From the NCBI GenBank assembly GCA_033558025.1, contig JAUCEF010000001.1, forward strand, positions 3,782,001 to 3,846,000: a stretch of DNA of 64,000 nt, given 5' to 3'. The translations under genes and the position numbers were made by a program. Of this stretch, positions 25,444-37,200 are shown in pieces; positions within the stretch are counted from its first letter, which is position 1, and every line of letters starts with the position of its first letter. Below the pieces are notes generated by a model. That model was given only the letters and a program-made list of their open reading frames with translations. It was not told the DNA's origin and did not search any database. This DNA comes from Phytophthora sp. 'mugwort' (Eukaryota > Oomycota > Peronosporomycetes > Peronosporales > Peronosporaceae).

Positions 25444-28074
25444 ATGCCCAAGAAGACACAGCAGACCCAGCAGGAGGACGATGACCTGGTCATGACCATC
25501 GCGTCGGACGAGGAGCTGTCCAACGCGGAGGACAGCTCGGACTCGGAGGACGAGCAGGACGCGGAGCTTAAGGGCGCCGTGCTCAGTCGCGCGCAGCAGC
25601 TAAAGGAGGCGCAACGGCAGCTGAAAGAGGCGGAGATCAACGAGGATTTTGACTTTGACGACGGTGGCGCCTTTCATTCGACTGGCGGCAGCTCGTGGGA
25701 CTTTACGGCCGCCATCTCACGCATTGACAAGATGGAGAGCGGCATCCCGACGGCCACTAAGCGTACGTCCATTCAGGCCAAGATCGACAAGCGCCGCCAG
25801 GAAAAAGAGGCTGAGAAGCAAGCTAAGAAGGACAAGAAGGCGGCCAGAAAGGCTAAGGAAGAGGCCGAGAAGAAGCAGGCGGGAGACAGCAAAGACGACG
25901 TCAGCGGCTCCGACCACGAGGCCGAATGCTCTAGTGACAGTGAGAGAGAGGACGAGAAGCACGAAGACTCGGAGTCTGAAGCTGAATCGTTGGGTGATGA
26001 CAAAGAAGAACAGGACATGGAAGAAGAGGATGTCGTAGTAGAGGAAGAGCGGCTCCAGTCCGCACTGCAGGACAGTAAGAAGGGCCAGCAATCTCGTGAC
26101 GAGCTGATAGACGCGTTGGAGAAAAGAAGAGCCGCCGAGTTCTTCGAGGCAGACCCGTTTGTTGCGCAGGAGTTCGCGAAGACCAAATTCGAGACTTTTG
26201 CCGACTTGAAGCTGTCGCGTCCGATCATGCGTGCCATCTCGCACATTGGCTTCGAGAAGCCGACGCCTATTCAGCAGCGTGCTATCCCGATTGCGCTGAC
26301 GGGCAAGGATATCTGTGCTAGTGCCCAGACCGGTAGTGGTAAGACTGCCGCCTTCTTGCTGCCTATTCTCGAGCGTCTTCAATTCCGTTCGCGTCGTGTA
26401 CAGTCCACACGTGTGATGATTATTTGTCCCGTACGTGAGCTTGCGACACAGTGTCAGTCGATGTTTGAGCAGTTGGCGCGCTTCACGGACATTACATGCT
26501 CGCTCGCGGTGGGTGGTTTACCTCTGAAGGCCCAGGAAGCTGAGCTTCGCAATCGTCCGGACGTTGTGGTGTGTACACCTGGTCGTATGATTGATCACTT
26601 GCGGAACTCGAAGAGTGTTCACATGGATGACCTGGAAATTCTGGTGCTGGATGAAGCTGATCGTCTGCTAGAGTTGGGATTCACAGAAGAAGTGCTAGAG
26701 CTCGTCCGCATGTGTCCTGTGCAACGTCAGACGATGCTGTTCTCAGCTACGATGACCTCCAAGGTCGACCAGTTGATTGACCTGTCGATGAAGCGCCCCG
26801 TACGTATCAGCACGGATCCGTTGTTTGATATGGCCAAGCACCTGGTACAGGAGTTCGTGCGTATTCGTCCGAACCGTGAAGATGACCGCGAGGCCATTTT
26901 GCTGGCTTTGTGCACGCGTACATTCCGTACGAACACGATTGTGTTCATGGAGACCAAGTCGCATGCGCATCGTATGATGATCATTTTCGGTCTTGCAGGT
27001 ATTAAGGCGGCAGAACTTCACGGTAACCTTCAGCAAAGGGAGCGGCTCGAGGCGCTTCAGAAGTTCCGTGACGGTACGGCAGATATTCTTCTGTGTACGG
27101 ATATTGCCGCGCGTGGTATAGATGTACGCGGTGTGCACGCCGTCATCAACTATGAAATGCCAAAGGACATTACGACGTACGTGCATCGTGTCGGACGTAC
27201 AGCTCGTGCTGGTCGTAATGGTCGTGCCGTCACGCTTACGAGTGAGTCACGTCGTCTGGTAATGAAGCAAGTGTCTCGTCACTGTCAAGGGTTTGTCAAA
27301 TCTCGTGCTGTGCCCGACCCCGTTATCACACAGTGGAAGGCTCGTATTGAAAGCATGCAGGAGGATGTGAAGCTCGTTATGCACGAGGAGACGCTGGAAA
27401 AGCGCATGCGTGAAGCCGAGAAGGAGGCGACTCGCGCTACGAACCTTCTGAAGCATCGCGACGAGATCAATTCGCGACCTGCACGCACGTGGTTCATGTC
27501 GGAGAAGGAGAAGAAGAATGTGAATGAACGTGCTGAAGACGACCGTCGTGCTAAGGAGGAAGCTGCTAAGGAAGAGACCAAGGCTGCAGATACCATGTCA
27601 CGCGCGAAGAAACTTAAGCTGATGAGTCACAAAAAGCGACGATTGTTTGAAATCCGTGAGCGCGAAGAGCAGATGCTTGCTGATGCTGCAGAGGACGAGG
27701 GCGAAAGTGCTGTCAAGAAGGGCAAGAATGGTGCAGTGTTCACGTCGATGCACGTTGCTGGAGCGGCCAAACGCGCCAAGAAGGCACAGCAGGAGACTGC
27801 GCGATCACGTGAGGAGGAGTCTATCGCTGAAATCCACGAGCGGAAGCGACTTAAGCGCGAAAAGGCGCGTGCCGCACGCAGCAGCCACGGATCAAGCGCG
27901 TTCGACGTCGACATGACGGGCGACGGAGGTTCAGCTCCGAAGCCCAGGAAGCAACGGGATGCAAATGTCGGCAACCCGTTCGAGTTCAAGGAGAAGATCA
28001 CGGACTACAAGAAGCACACCAAGAAAACTTCGAGCTCCTTTAAGTCCAAGTCGAAGTACAAGCGGCGCAAATAG
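25444..28074 (+). CDS. DRS1: DEAD-box RNA helicase DDX27/Drs1
   Basis: An intronless 876-residue ORF. The family unwinds RNA during 60S ribosomal subunit assembly in the nucleolus. Residues 1-220 are highly charged with Asp/Glu-rich and Lys-rich tracts, as in Drs1. The helicase core has the Q motif with SRPIMRAISHIGFEKPTPIQ, Walker A AQTGSGKT near 294, PVRELATQ, TPGRMIDHLRN, VLDEADRLLELGF near 402, FSATMT, RGIDVRGV and HRVGRTARAGR. The C-terminal 200 residues are Lys/Arg/Glu-rich helix and end KSKYKRRK, a likely nucleolar signal. The VLDEADRLLELGF and LSRP signatures and the charged ends place it with DDX27/Drs1 rather than other DEAD proteins. It converges on the HECT ligase with a 204 bp gap. 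Confidence 0.95.
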   Translation: MPKKTQQTQQEDDDLVMTIASDEELSNAEDSSDSEDEQDAELKGAVLSRAQQLKEAQRQLKEAEINEDFDFDDGGAFHSTGGSSWDFTAAISRIDKMESGIPTATKRTSIQAKIDKRRQEKEAEKQAKKDKKAARKAKEEAEKKQAGDSKDDVSGSDHEAECSSDSEREDEKHEDSESEAESLGDDKEEQDMEEEDVVVEEERLQSALQDSKKGQQSRDELIDALEKRRAAEFFEADPFVAQEFAKTKFETFADLKLSRPIMRAISHIGFEKPTPIQQRAIPIALTGKDICASAQTGSGKTAAFLLPILERLQFRSRRVQSTRVMIICPVRELATQCQSMFEQLARFTDITCSLAVGGLPLKAQEAELRNRPDVVVCTPGRMIDHLRNSKSVHMDDLEILVLDEADRLLELGFTEEVLELVRMCPVQRQTMLFSATMTSKVDQLIDLSMKRPVRISTDPLFDMAKHLVQEFVRIRPNREDDREAILLALCTRTFRTNTIVFMETKSHAHRMMIIFGLAGIKAAELHGNLQQRERLEALQKFRDGTADILLCTDIAARGIDVRGVHAVINYEMPKDITTYVHRVGRTARAGRNGRAVTLTSESRRLVMKQVSRHCQGFVKSRAVPDPVITQWKARIESMQEDVKLVMHEETLEKRMREAEKEATRATNLLKHRDEINSRPARTWFMSEKEKKNVNERAEDDRRAKEEAAKEETKAADTMSRAKKLKLMSHKKRRLFEIREREEQMLADAAEDEGESAVKKGKNGAVFTSMHVAGAAKRAKKAQQETARSREEESIAEIHERKRLKREKARAARSSHGSSAFDVDMTGDGGSAPKPRKQRDANVGNPFEFKEKITDYKKHTKKTSSSFKSKSKYKRRK

Positions 28075-28278
28075 ATGTAGAAACGCCAGCTAGCGTCTGT
28101 TCCCTGCAGAAATGTGTTCATTCCAATACCTGAAGTGTTGCAACGCAAACTCTGCACATTGAATTTCTTGTGCACAACCTACACACACAAAAACACGTTT
28201 TTTTTTTAACCAGAAATGCATTATGTATTCATTCAAGTGAGATGCTTGAAGCATTGCTACTTGTTGTTAGCCTTCTGT

Positions 28279-31200
28279 TTAGCCGAAGCCAAAACCCTCC
28301 GATCCCTCACGGATCGCAAGGAGCAGACACTGCTTCAACTTCTCCTCGCTCTCATACTCTGGCAAATCCAGCTGGTTAAAACTGCAACAATAAACAAGTT
28401 GTTAAGAAACAAACATCAAAAACAATATAATCAATACACCACTCACCATGTATGTGCAGACGGCAACGCCTTATTGTTGCCAAAAGCCTTGTGAATGTTG
28501 AACTTTTGCGTGCCCCGCATTCCCTCCAACGCCTTGAACCCTTCAAGCGGCACCTTCGAGGTACCAGTCACAAACTGTAGGAATAATGCCCGTTCTTCAT
28601 GAGTAAACGAGTACAGCACATTCCAGAACCAGCGGATCACCGAATCTGTGGGTTTGTAGTTGGAATACTCCGTGTTGGCCTTCAAGTCATCAATATCAAT
28701 CTCAGGCATACCTGAGATCAGCAGCTCCAGCTCGTTTTCGTTAAAGATTGCGATCAATTCCGGTGGCACAAGTTGATGGAAACCCTTAAGGAATGCATCA
28801 ATTTGCTGTCGAATACCTGTCGCCATCCGGTGGTGAGTCACAAGTTTCACATATTCCATCTTGTTCTCATTCGTCACGGACACATTTCGGCCATTAGGGA
28901 TCAAATCAACCACCTCCACCTTGCCGAAGTTCGACTGCTCGGCGGAGAAGGTTAAATCAAGTCCAAGATCCGCAATCGAATTGTCTAAGATTGAGTGAAG
29001 ATTGCGGTAATACTCCGGGTCGATAGCTTCCATGTCGTGGTACGAGATCGGTAATTGCAGAATATGCTTGTAGAACGAGCGCGTAAAGTGAGCGTCAAGT
29101 AACTGGCCGTCTGCAACCGCCTTGCCCAGTACTTTTCCAACGAACTCGAAGTAGCTCAGGTGATCTTTGTTCACATACGACAAAGGATTAGGCTGGAAAG
29201 TAGGCGAGTCAGCAGCAGACGTGAAGAGCACGTAGTTCGGGTTGAACATCTCACGCGCTAAGATCATGTACCATTCTCGCGTCACGCCGCCGGCGTCAAT
29301 GCCTTCTTCTCCTGTGAACGAAATGTGCAGTTTGCGCCGCAATTCAGTACCGCTGCGCATCCGTAGAGCATAGTACGAATCTTCAAAGATGTGCTCTCGA
29401 CGTACTGGGATACGCACTGAAGAGCTCCCACCTCCATGATTCCGCAGCGCTGTCTGACGCAGACGCTTCATAGCACTGTGAAAGTATGTGCGTTTGTTAT
29501 CGAACGCTAGATAAGCTCGGCAACGAGGAATCTTAATCAGCGCTGCCAACGACGTATCCAATAGCGACGGCTTTTCGCGAACAAGAAGGTTCAAAAGCAC
29601 ACGGTTTGAGTCCACGAAGTTTGCCAGCCTCGTGGTCTCACCAGCCTCAGACATTGACGACAGGGCAGACAAGGTGCGCTTTAAAGCGCTCTTGGGCGAC
29701 GCCTTTTGTTCGTAGTCTTCCATGAGTGCTGTAGCGTCGGCACCATCAAACCCACCGACACTCAACGCTGCCACGACTGCCTCTTCGCGTTCGCTTGAAT
29801 CCGGTATACGCAACGACATCGATGCCGCATCTCGAGCATTCACCACGAAGAAAGCTTCCACCATTGGAAGGAACCGTGCCAGCAGCGCCGCCATGGCACA
29901 TGAAGCACCAGCACTCTTGCCTTCAATCACTGTTCCCTCCACATCATCCCCTACAGCAGCCTGGGTTTCAGCGCCAGCTACAGAAGAAGCTAGCGACGCG
30001 GACATTGGGGTTGAAGCAGTGGCAACACTGTTGTCCTGGTCATCAAGGCCTCCCTTCGCACGTGCTTCAGTCAGTGACAAGCTCAAGGCATCCCACAGTG
30101 GGTCCAAACCAATAGTTTGGCAGCATTCCGCAAATTCTGCCGTGCTCTCGCACACATCTGACAACGAGTGGAGTAGACGTAGAAGCTTTAGCTCGTCCTG
30201 GGCCGACGGCAGCACTGCTGAAGACTCGTATCCGGCATTTTCAGCAGGCAATTTGCGGTCAACACGCGCTAACGCACTAGCATGCCGGACAATCGCACGG
30301 ATCACAAGCTCCCGGTTACCAGGTACATGGTTCAGCAGCTTGAGCACAGCAAGTGTTCGTTCCTGCATCTGAACCGTGCACAGGTCCATGCCTAACACGG
30401 ACACTACCTCGCCCATCCGCGCCTCGTCCAACTCGACCGCTGGGACGGTTACCCATTCATCACTAGGCTCCGGAGTTGACGCGTCATCTTCATCTCCTTC
30501 TTTCTTATCCTCATCATCACCATTCGACTTATGCAGCCGCTCAAGTGGCGACAGAACCAGCTCAAGCAACTCCAGTAACGCATCCAAATTTGTGTCGTTG
30601 CGATACACGACAGGCAGGGACAACAAGTCGATAAGGACAGCTACGCCGCACTCTCCAGACGTCTCAGTCTCCATGGGATCTTCTTTTCCATTTGATACAT
30701 GATGCATGCCATGAGGCTCAAGCATTTCCACCGTAAACCGCGGGTTATACTTTGCCAGCGACACAAGAACATGCAGCGTGCGATTCACCACTTCAACAGG
30801 TACAGCCGATCCTCCGATGACACGGTTTCCATCAATGCCACATCCATACATCCTGCTCGGTGGGAATTCAATCTTACCGCTACCGTCATCGTCATCATCC
30901 TTTTCATCACCAGGAACCAAGGGCTCTGAGAGTGGCAACGAAATCACCCGCAGCAAATTACGCCGAACGCTGCATCGTGTCAACGGGTAGAGGCAAATAT
31001 TAGCAAGAAGCCGTTGGAAGACACGATTCTGGATGACGGACTGAGTCATAAAGAGTAAGCGAAGCAAACCACGCACACATCGGTCGTCAAAGATTCGGTC
31101 ATCGGCTTCCTCTTCCTCGTCTTTCTCGACACGTAGTAAACCCTTGTGAATCTTGGAATCACCAGATCCTTGTCGATAGTCGCGACGACTGCTACGACGT

Positions 31201-34200
31201 CCTCCACCAAGCTCATCATACATGCGGGATCGCCGACGACTCCCACCTCTCTCCGGGCTGTGCGAAGTCAGCATACGTCGTAGAGTAGGACGATTAAACA
31301 GTTCGTCCGTGTCTCCTTCGTCACCACCCCGCTCCTCTGTACCGCGCTCGCGCACGGGATACGTTATGCGGAAGGCCGCGCGTTCACGGAGCACCATGGC
31401 TTCAGCACGAACCTGTGACGGTAATGTCTGTAAGAACGCATCGTCACAAGTTACCAGGATTTCCTCGCGTAATTCCGGTGCTAGGGATGCAACAAAGGAT
31501 GCATTATCCATCTCTTGAGCGCGTGACGTATCCGCCGTCTCAGCACGTGCAGCTGCCTCACGCTCACGACGTTCATTTTCTAGTACTTCTGCACGGATAT
31601 CCGGCGGCAATGCCTCCAGCGTTTCCCGATCAAAACTGGAGTTGGCCATATCTAAATCCATCTGTGACATGCTTTCTGAGCCACCATCACCAGCTCCAGC
31701 TGTAGCTGTATCACTGCGAGCGCTCGTAAATTCAGCAGCCGCAGGCGCATTCTGCGCGACGATCTCCGCTTGCATGTCCGGCGGCAACGAAGCAAACACT
31801 TCAGCATCCATGCCTTCGGGACATTGGAGCTGCTGCTGCTCCTCCTGTTGGTCATGTACTGCAGCCGACAGCTCTTGCGTGACAGGTTCAGCGGATAATG
31901 AATCTGCCTCAGTCGGAGGTTCTTCTGACTTCGAATCTTCTTCAACCGCCCGGGCCCGATTAGCGCTATCGCTAGCTGTAGTAGATTGAGTTGATGTCGC
32001 GCCGAAGCCTGACAAGTCCAGCGTGAAGTTCATTATGGAATCTGAAGTCGAAGATGCTGTAGTCGTTGCAGAGACTTCGGCTGAAGCAAGAGACACTGGT
32101 GCAGGAGGAGGCGCTGCACTGTCGAAGCTGTTTCCTGGTGTAGAGCTTGCAGCCGGTGGAGAACGTACGGTCGCCTCTTGGCCTTCTGACAAAGTTTCTG
32201 CGTCTACGTCTACAATGTCCACGTCAACATCAGATTCAGGTGGCGATCGTAGCAACGAAGTTTCTCCAAGAGTACTAGTAAGTTCCAAAACAGAAGCAGC
32301 GTCTGTAGCCGCTTCATGTGTCTCGGTTCTATCAGTACTCGATAACGCACCCGGCTGAGCCTCACTTACTTCCTCGTTGAAAGTTCTAGTGCCACTTGCT
32401 GTATGCTCTCCACTTTGCGGTGTACCCGCACCATTACGATCTTCCATAATATCGTCAACCTCCTCCTGAGTGGGTGTTTCTGCTTCATCTTGTCCAGCAA
32501 CAGGAGCCACCGTCGGCTCGTCGTCATCGGCGCAAATGCGCGTAATTTGTTGCTCAAGTCTGGAGGCCACCGACCGAACATCTACGTCACGTCCAAGAGC
32601 GCCAGGGCCCCAGATCGCCGGATTGGATGCGGTACCACCCATCACGTCGGCGCCACGACTGCCATATCCACGTGATAAATCAACACCAACAAAAGCGTCA
32701 GTGAAAATGTTCCGATCACCTTGTCGTATACCAAGACGTTGGCTTCGAGATGGCAACGTCGAGGTCGGAATATCCAGCGAAAACTCACTTAGCAGATTGG
32801 ACACAGCAGATAATCTGTTAATACGACTGGGAGGTCGTCCACGACTTCCTGCGCCACCGCGTTGTAGCAAGTCACGCCCTAAAGCCAGCCGGGATCGGCG
32901 CGGCATTTGTGTCTGGACCTGGTCAGTCAGTTCTTGCAGCTCACGCAAAAGAGACGAATGGCGAGGCAGTGAAACCCGACTAGAGTCGCGCAATAATCCA
33001 TTCGAATCCAGTAAAATCGCATCGCCACGTCCGCTCGTGCGCAACAACGGATGTGTCGTGGCGTTTGCAATAAATTGGTTCATGCCGTTACCACTCGGGC
33101 GTCCTAGTTGGCGTTCACGACGGGACTGAGCGCTTCTACTACCGGCATCAAATGATTCAAAGAGAAAGTCGTCATCGAGCATATCTGGCAACTCTTCAAT
33201 ATACTGGAGAAGCGAAGTAGACATATTGCCAGCACGATTGTTCAAGCGGTTTTGCGAGTCTGATGAGGATCCAAACCCTCCTCCACTACCCGTGCGACTT
33301 CTAGTTGCAGAAATATCCGACAGAGCTTCGCCCTCCACTTCTTCATCGTCTTCGGCATCGCCAAACGTCAGCACGAGCGTCTGCCCATTCGAAGACGAGT
33401 TTGACCCACTGCCAGCACCATTGTACAGACCGAGTGTATCACGCATGGACTCGACAAGTCGATCCTCAGAGCTTCTTGACGGCTGGTTTCCTTCAGTGAG
33501 ATTACTAGCTGATCTGGCATTTCGAGCTGCTACGAGACGAGCACGACGTCGTTGCTCTTCAGAAAAGAACGCCTCGTCATCGAGCATGTTCAAATAGGAA
33601 AATTCATCTTCGTCAACTTCATCTAGCGCATCCAGGATTGAAAGTTCCGAGTCAAGAGATCTCCACAGACGATTCGAAGATGTACGGCGACTCGACCCAT
33701 GGCCACCTGCACGACGAGACATGTGAAGATGCTGGTGCTCCTCCTCAAACTCATGTTCATCATCATCTTCATCATCATCGTCATCGTCCTCCTCCTCGTC
33801 ATCTTCATCATCATCCTCGTCCTCGTCGTCCTCATCTTCCTCGCCTTCTCCTTCATCCGTAGAATGCTCCGAAACACTACTACGATCACTGTTCTCGTCT
33901 TCGCTGTGTTCTTCATCCTCATCGTCATCATGCATGTCATGATCGTCCATCCCAGATAACGGAGACCTCATTGAAACGTCATCATCATCTTCTTCTCGCA
34001 AGGGATAAAAGCCCGGACCAGCGCTAACAGTTGATTCTTGGGTGTCCATGTCAGCAGAGACGTTCGTCTCACGAATATTCCCAGGAGATCCCGAAACTAC
34101 TGCTGAGGTAGCTGCCGACGTCCCCATTCCTACCCCACTTGCCGATTGGTTTTGAGTGCTTTCTGCTGACCCAGCGTCACCCGATACGGGAGAACTGTGG

Positions 34201-37200
34201 TTACGCTTCTTTAGTAGACGCCTCACGCGATGTGTCACGAACGACCGCGTGAGGGTGGATAGTGGGCGAAGCAACATCATACAAGCAGCGTGTGCCAATG
34301 GATGAGTCAAGTTAATTTTGCGTAGCGCCTCGGCTAGTAGCGTCACGAATGAGTGTTTACCTTTGAGACCTCCTCCCAAAACGACCTTGTCCCACGCAAA
34401 CCCCTTCGAAGAACCTTTTGGCCACAAAATACTCATAATCAAGCCTGACCAGGCATGCAATGAGCTCAGTGCACGTTCATCACGCACGCTTAAATCGCCA
34501 CTCTCGCTTGCAAGACCTAGAACACCACCTTGGGGCCACTCTTGGAGCAAATGGACAAGTTCCAAGATGATACACTTCGAGCCTTCTCCAGAATGATTTC
34601 CGATGCTCACTAGTAGTCGATGTGCATTCTGCACGCGCATCCTTGTACGACTATCAATGAGTATTTTCACATCTGCAACCAACAGATCTCCATCACCGCC
34701 GCCAAGTCTGTTGTTTCCATAAAATCCGTCCTCCTTCAGCGCCTTGTGAGCTGCGGCAAACTGGCAAAGTTCACGAGAAGGCAGAAACTCGCACAATACC
34801 AACCGAATAAAACTTCCTCGCTCTCCATGCGAACCAGATTCATCTTTTGCCTTCGCAAGAACTGTCGCGCATGCAGGAAAATACGTGATCAAATGAACAA
34901 GTAACTGCAGGAACGCTCCCACGCACATCCTTGTTGACATGGCTTCGACCTCATTACCCGTCTGTTGGACGTCACGCTGCTTCTTTAAATGTTTTTCGAC
35001 GTCCCATAATCGATGAATGCGGTCAATGATCTTGTGCACAATTACGTGAGCCTGGTGTTTGTGGTCCTTTGGCAACTTGAGCGGAGCTTTAGTTCCATTA
35101 GCCGCGGTGTCATGAGCCAGCAGAGACTGGTCCGAAGAGTGTCGTGCTGCTGTTTCAGCGCTGTCGGTCTTTTTCGGTCTCGGCACGACGTATGTTCGAC
35201 CCGACTCAGTTTTCTTTACCCGCACCGAGTTCTGCAAGGCTTTGAGGAACACCTTTTCATTACGAGCTGCAAATGGGGCGACCTCTGTCAACAACGCGCG
35301 CGGGCTGATACGCATCTGGCTGGGTGCACCAAATCGCGTCGACAATTTGGTAATCGCACGGCGAATCTTTTCCTCCATCATATGTTCTAGAACCTCGGGG
35401 GATTCTAGGGCCTGCGACAATAACGTGCACGTCAATTCTTGATATCCGACAAAGAACAGACCTTCCGGAATGCTCAGCACAGCATCAATCCCGCCATGTG
35501 TCGAAAAGTACGAGGTCAGGTCATAGTTCAGCGTTAAGCGCGACAAAAGCTGCCAAATCGCGTGAGCTACCGCCTTGCTGACATTTGTGGAGGCCATTGA
35601 CGATGCCCGCTTCAGCGTTTCCAAACAAATTGTAACGAGTTGCTGTTCAAACATGGTGTCGGCTTGATTCACTGCACCACTGTCAGTGGTTTTGTCATCT
35701 TCTTTGGACTCATCCCCATTCTTCGCATTGTTACGATCGAGAGCATCATCAAGAGAGGGCGAACTCGAAGAGGATACTTGCTTAGCTGCTTTTCCAGCTA
35801 CTACTGCGTCGAGAACCAATAGCACTGGGGCACATGAAGGCTTCAGATCGCCCTTGTCAGTGTTCGAAACGGAAGCCACGAGCTTGTCGATACACGAAGG
35901 TGATTGGAGTTGCATCACAGCCCACGAATCAGAATTCAGCTGGAGCACAAGCGCTAGCAGGTGGGTTAACATGGTCAAATACTCATCTCCGCCTTCTTGG
36001 TCTCCATTGAAGAAATCCAGAATTGCGGCATTGAGACGCTGGATCACTAAATCGCGATCTTCATCCGAACGCGAGCATAATAAACTGAAATACTCTGCAA
36101 TCGTCTTGACCAAGTTTTGGCTCGGATACAAGTTGCTCGGGGTCTCAGAATCCGTGGCACGTTTCGGATCCTCGTGCTTTTCTTTTGTAGCTTGCACACG
36201 TAGAATTTGGAAACATACGGCTTCAAAACTGTCTCGTAGCGTAATATAAAGCGTTTGCAATTCTTCTTCCATCTTGTTTTCCTCTGCAGCTTCCATTCCT
36301 CGACTTAGAGCCGCACCATCCTCACCCGTCTGCGTTTCCTCACCTTCCGCCTCGCCCTCGCCCTCGTCCTCGGGGTGACCCAAAATCCACTCCATAGCTA
36401 ACTCCACACTGTTTATTTGAATCTGTCGTAGTGCACGCTCCACCCGTGGCTGCGGAAAGCCCATAGAAACCAAGCTTTCCACAATTTCAGAATCCGGTAC
36501 AAAAGACTGGGACCGGTTACTTCCTCCAACTCCAGATGACCCACCTCCACGAGATCCCCCAGAAAGTGCGCGTCGAAGTGACGAGGCTTCGCTGTAGAGT
36601 TCGGTGCTCGAATTTCGTTCGCGGTTGCCACGAACGAAGCCCAATCCTCGCCGACGACCTGTGCTACCTAGCTCACTCTCACCATCCGACCCCGCAGCTT
36701 CATCGCCATTATCCATACGATTCTTCAATATTGTCACGGCAATAGGCAAAATTTCCGCCATACACGAATCCACAGACGATGTCAAAAACTTCGGGTTCTT
36801 CCAAATCGACAGCAACGTACGCACGCACATTGCATGCAATTGTGTCGTGAGTTTTCGGGGTTCAAATGACGCATCATCCAACTTTCCTGCTTCCTCATTT
36901 GCAAGCATCGCTGCTGTCAATGACGACACAGACAAAACTCCCAGGTTGGACAGTTTCCGCAGAACGCTTGCTGCAATGTGGAAAGACGTCAACGTCATCT
37001 GCGAGGGCTTGATATCAGCGCTAACAGGAGCCTGATCACGTTCGCCATCGAGACACACAGCGAAGAAGCGTTCAATAATATTCATGACCACATCCATAAG
37101 GTTTGAAGCAGTGATTTGATCCCCGGGGCAAGTCGTGATCGTCTTGCCAGACTTAGTAGCATCGCCTTTGCCTTCTGACGCGTCTTCTTGAATCATAGCA

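Noticed and set aside
32023..33959. Several plus-strand frames inside the HUWE1-type gene
   Set aside because: Shadows of the low-complexity acidic and serine-rich coding sequence on the minus strand.
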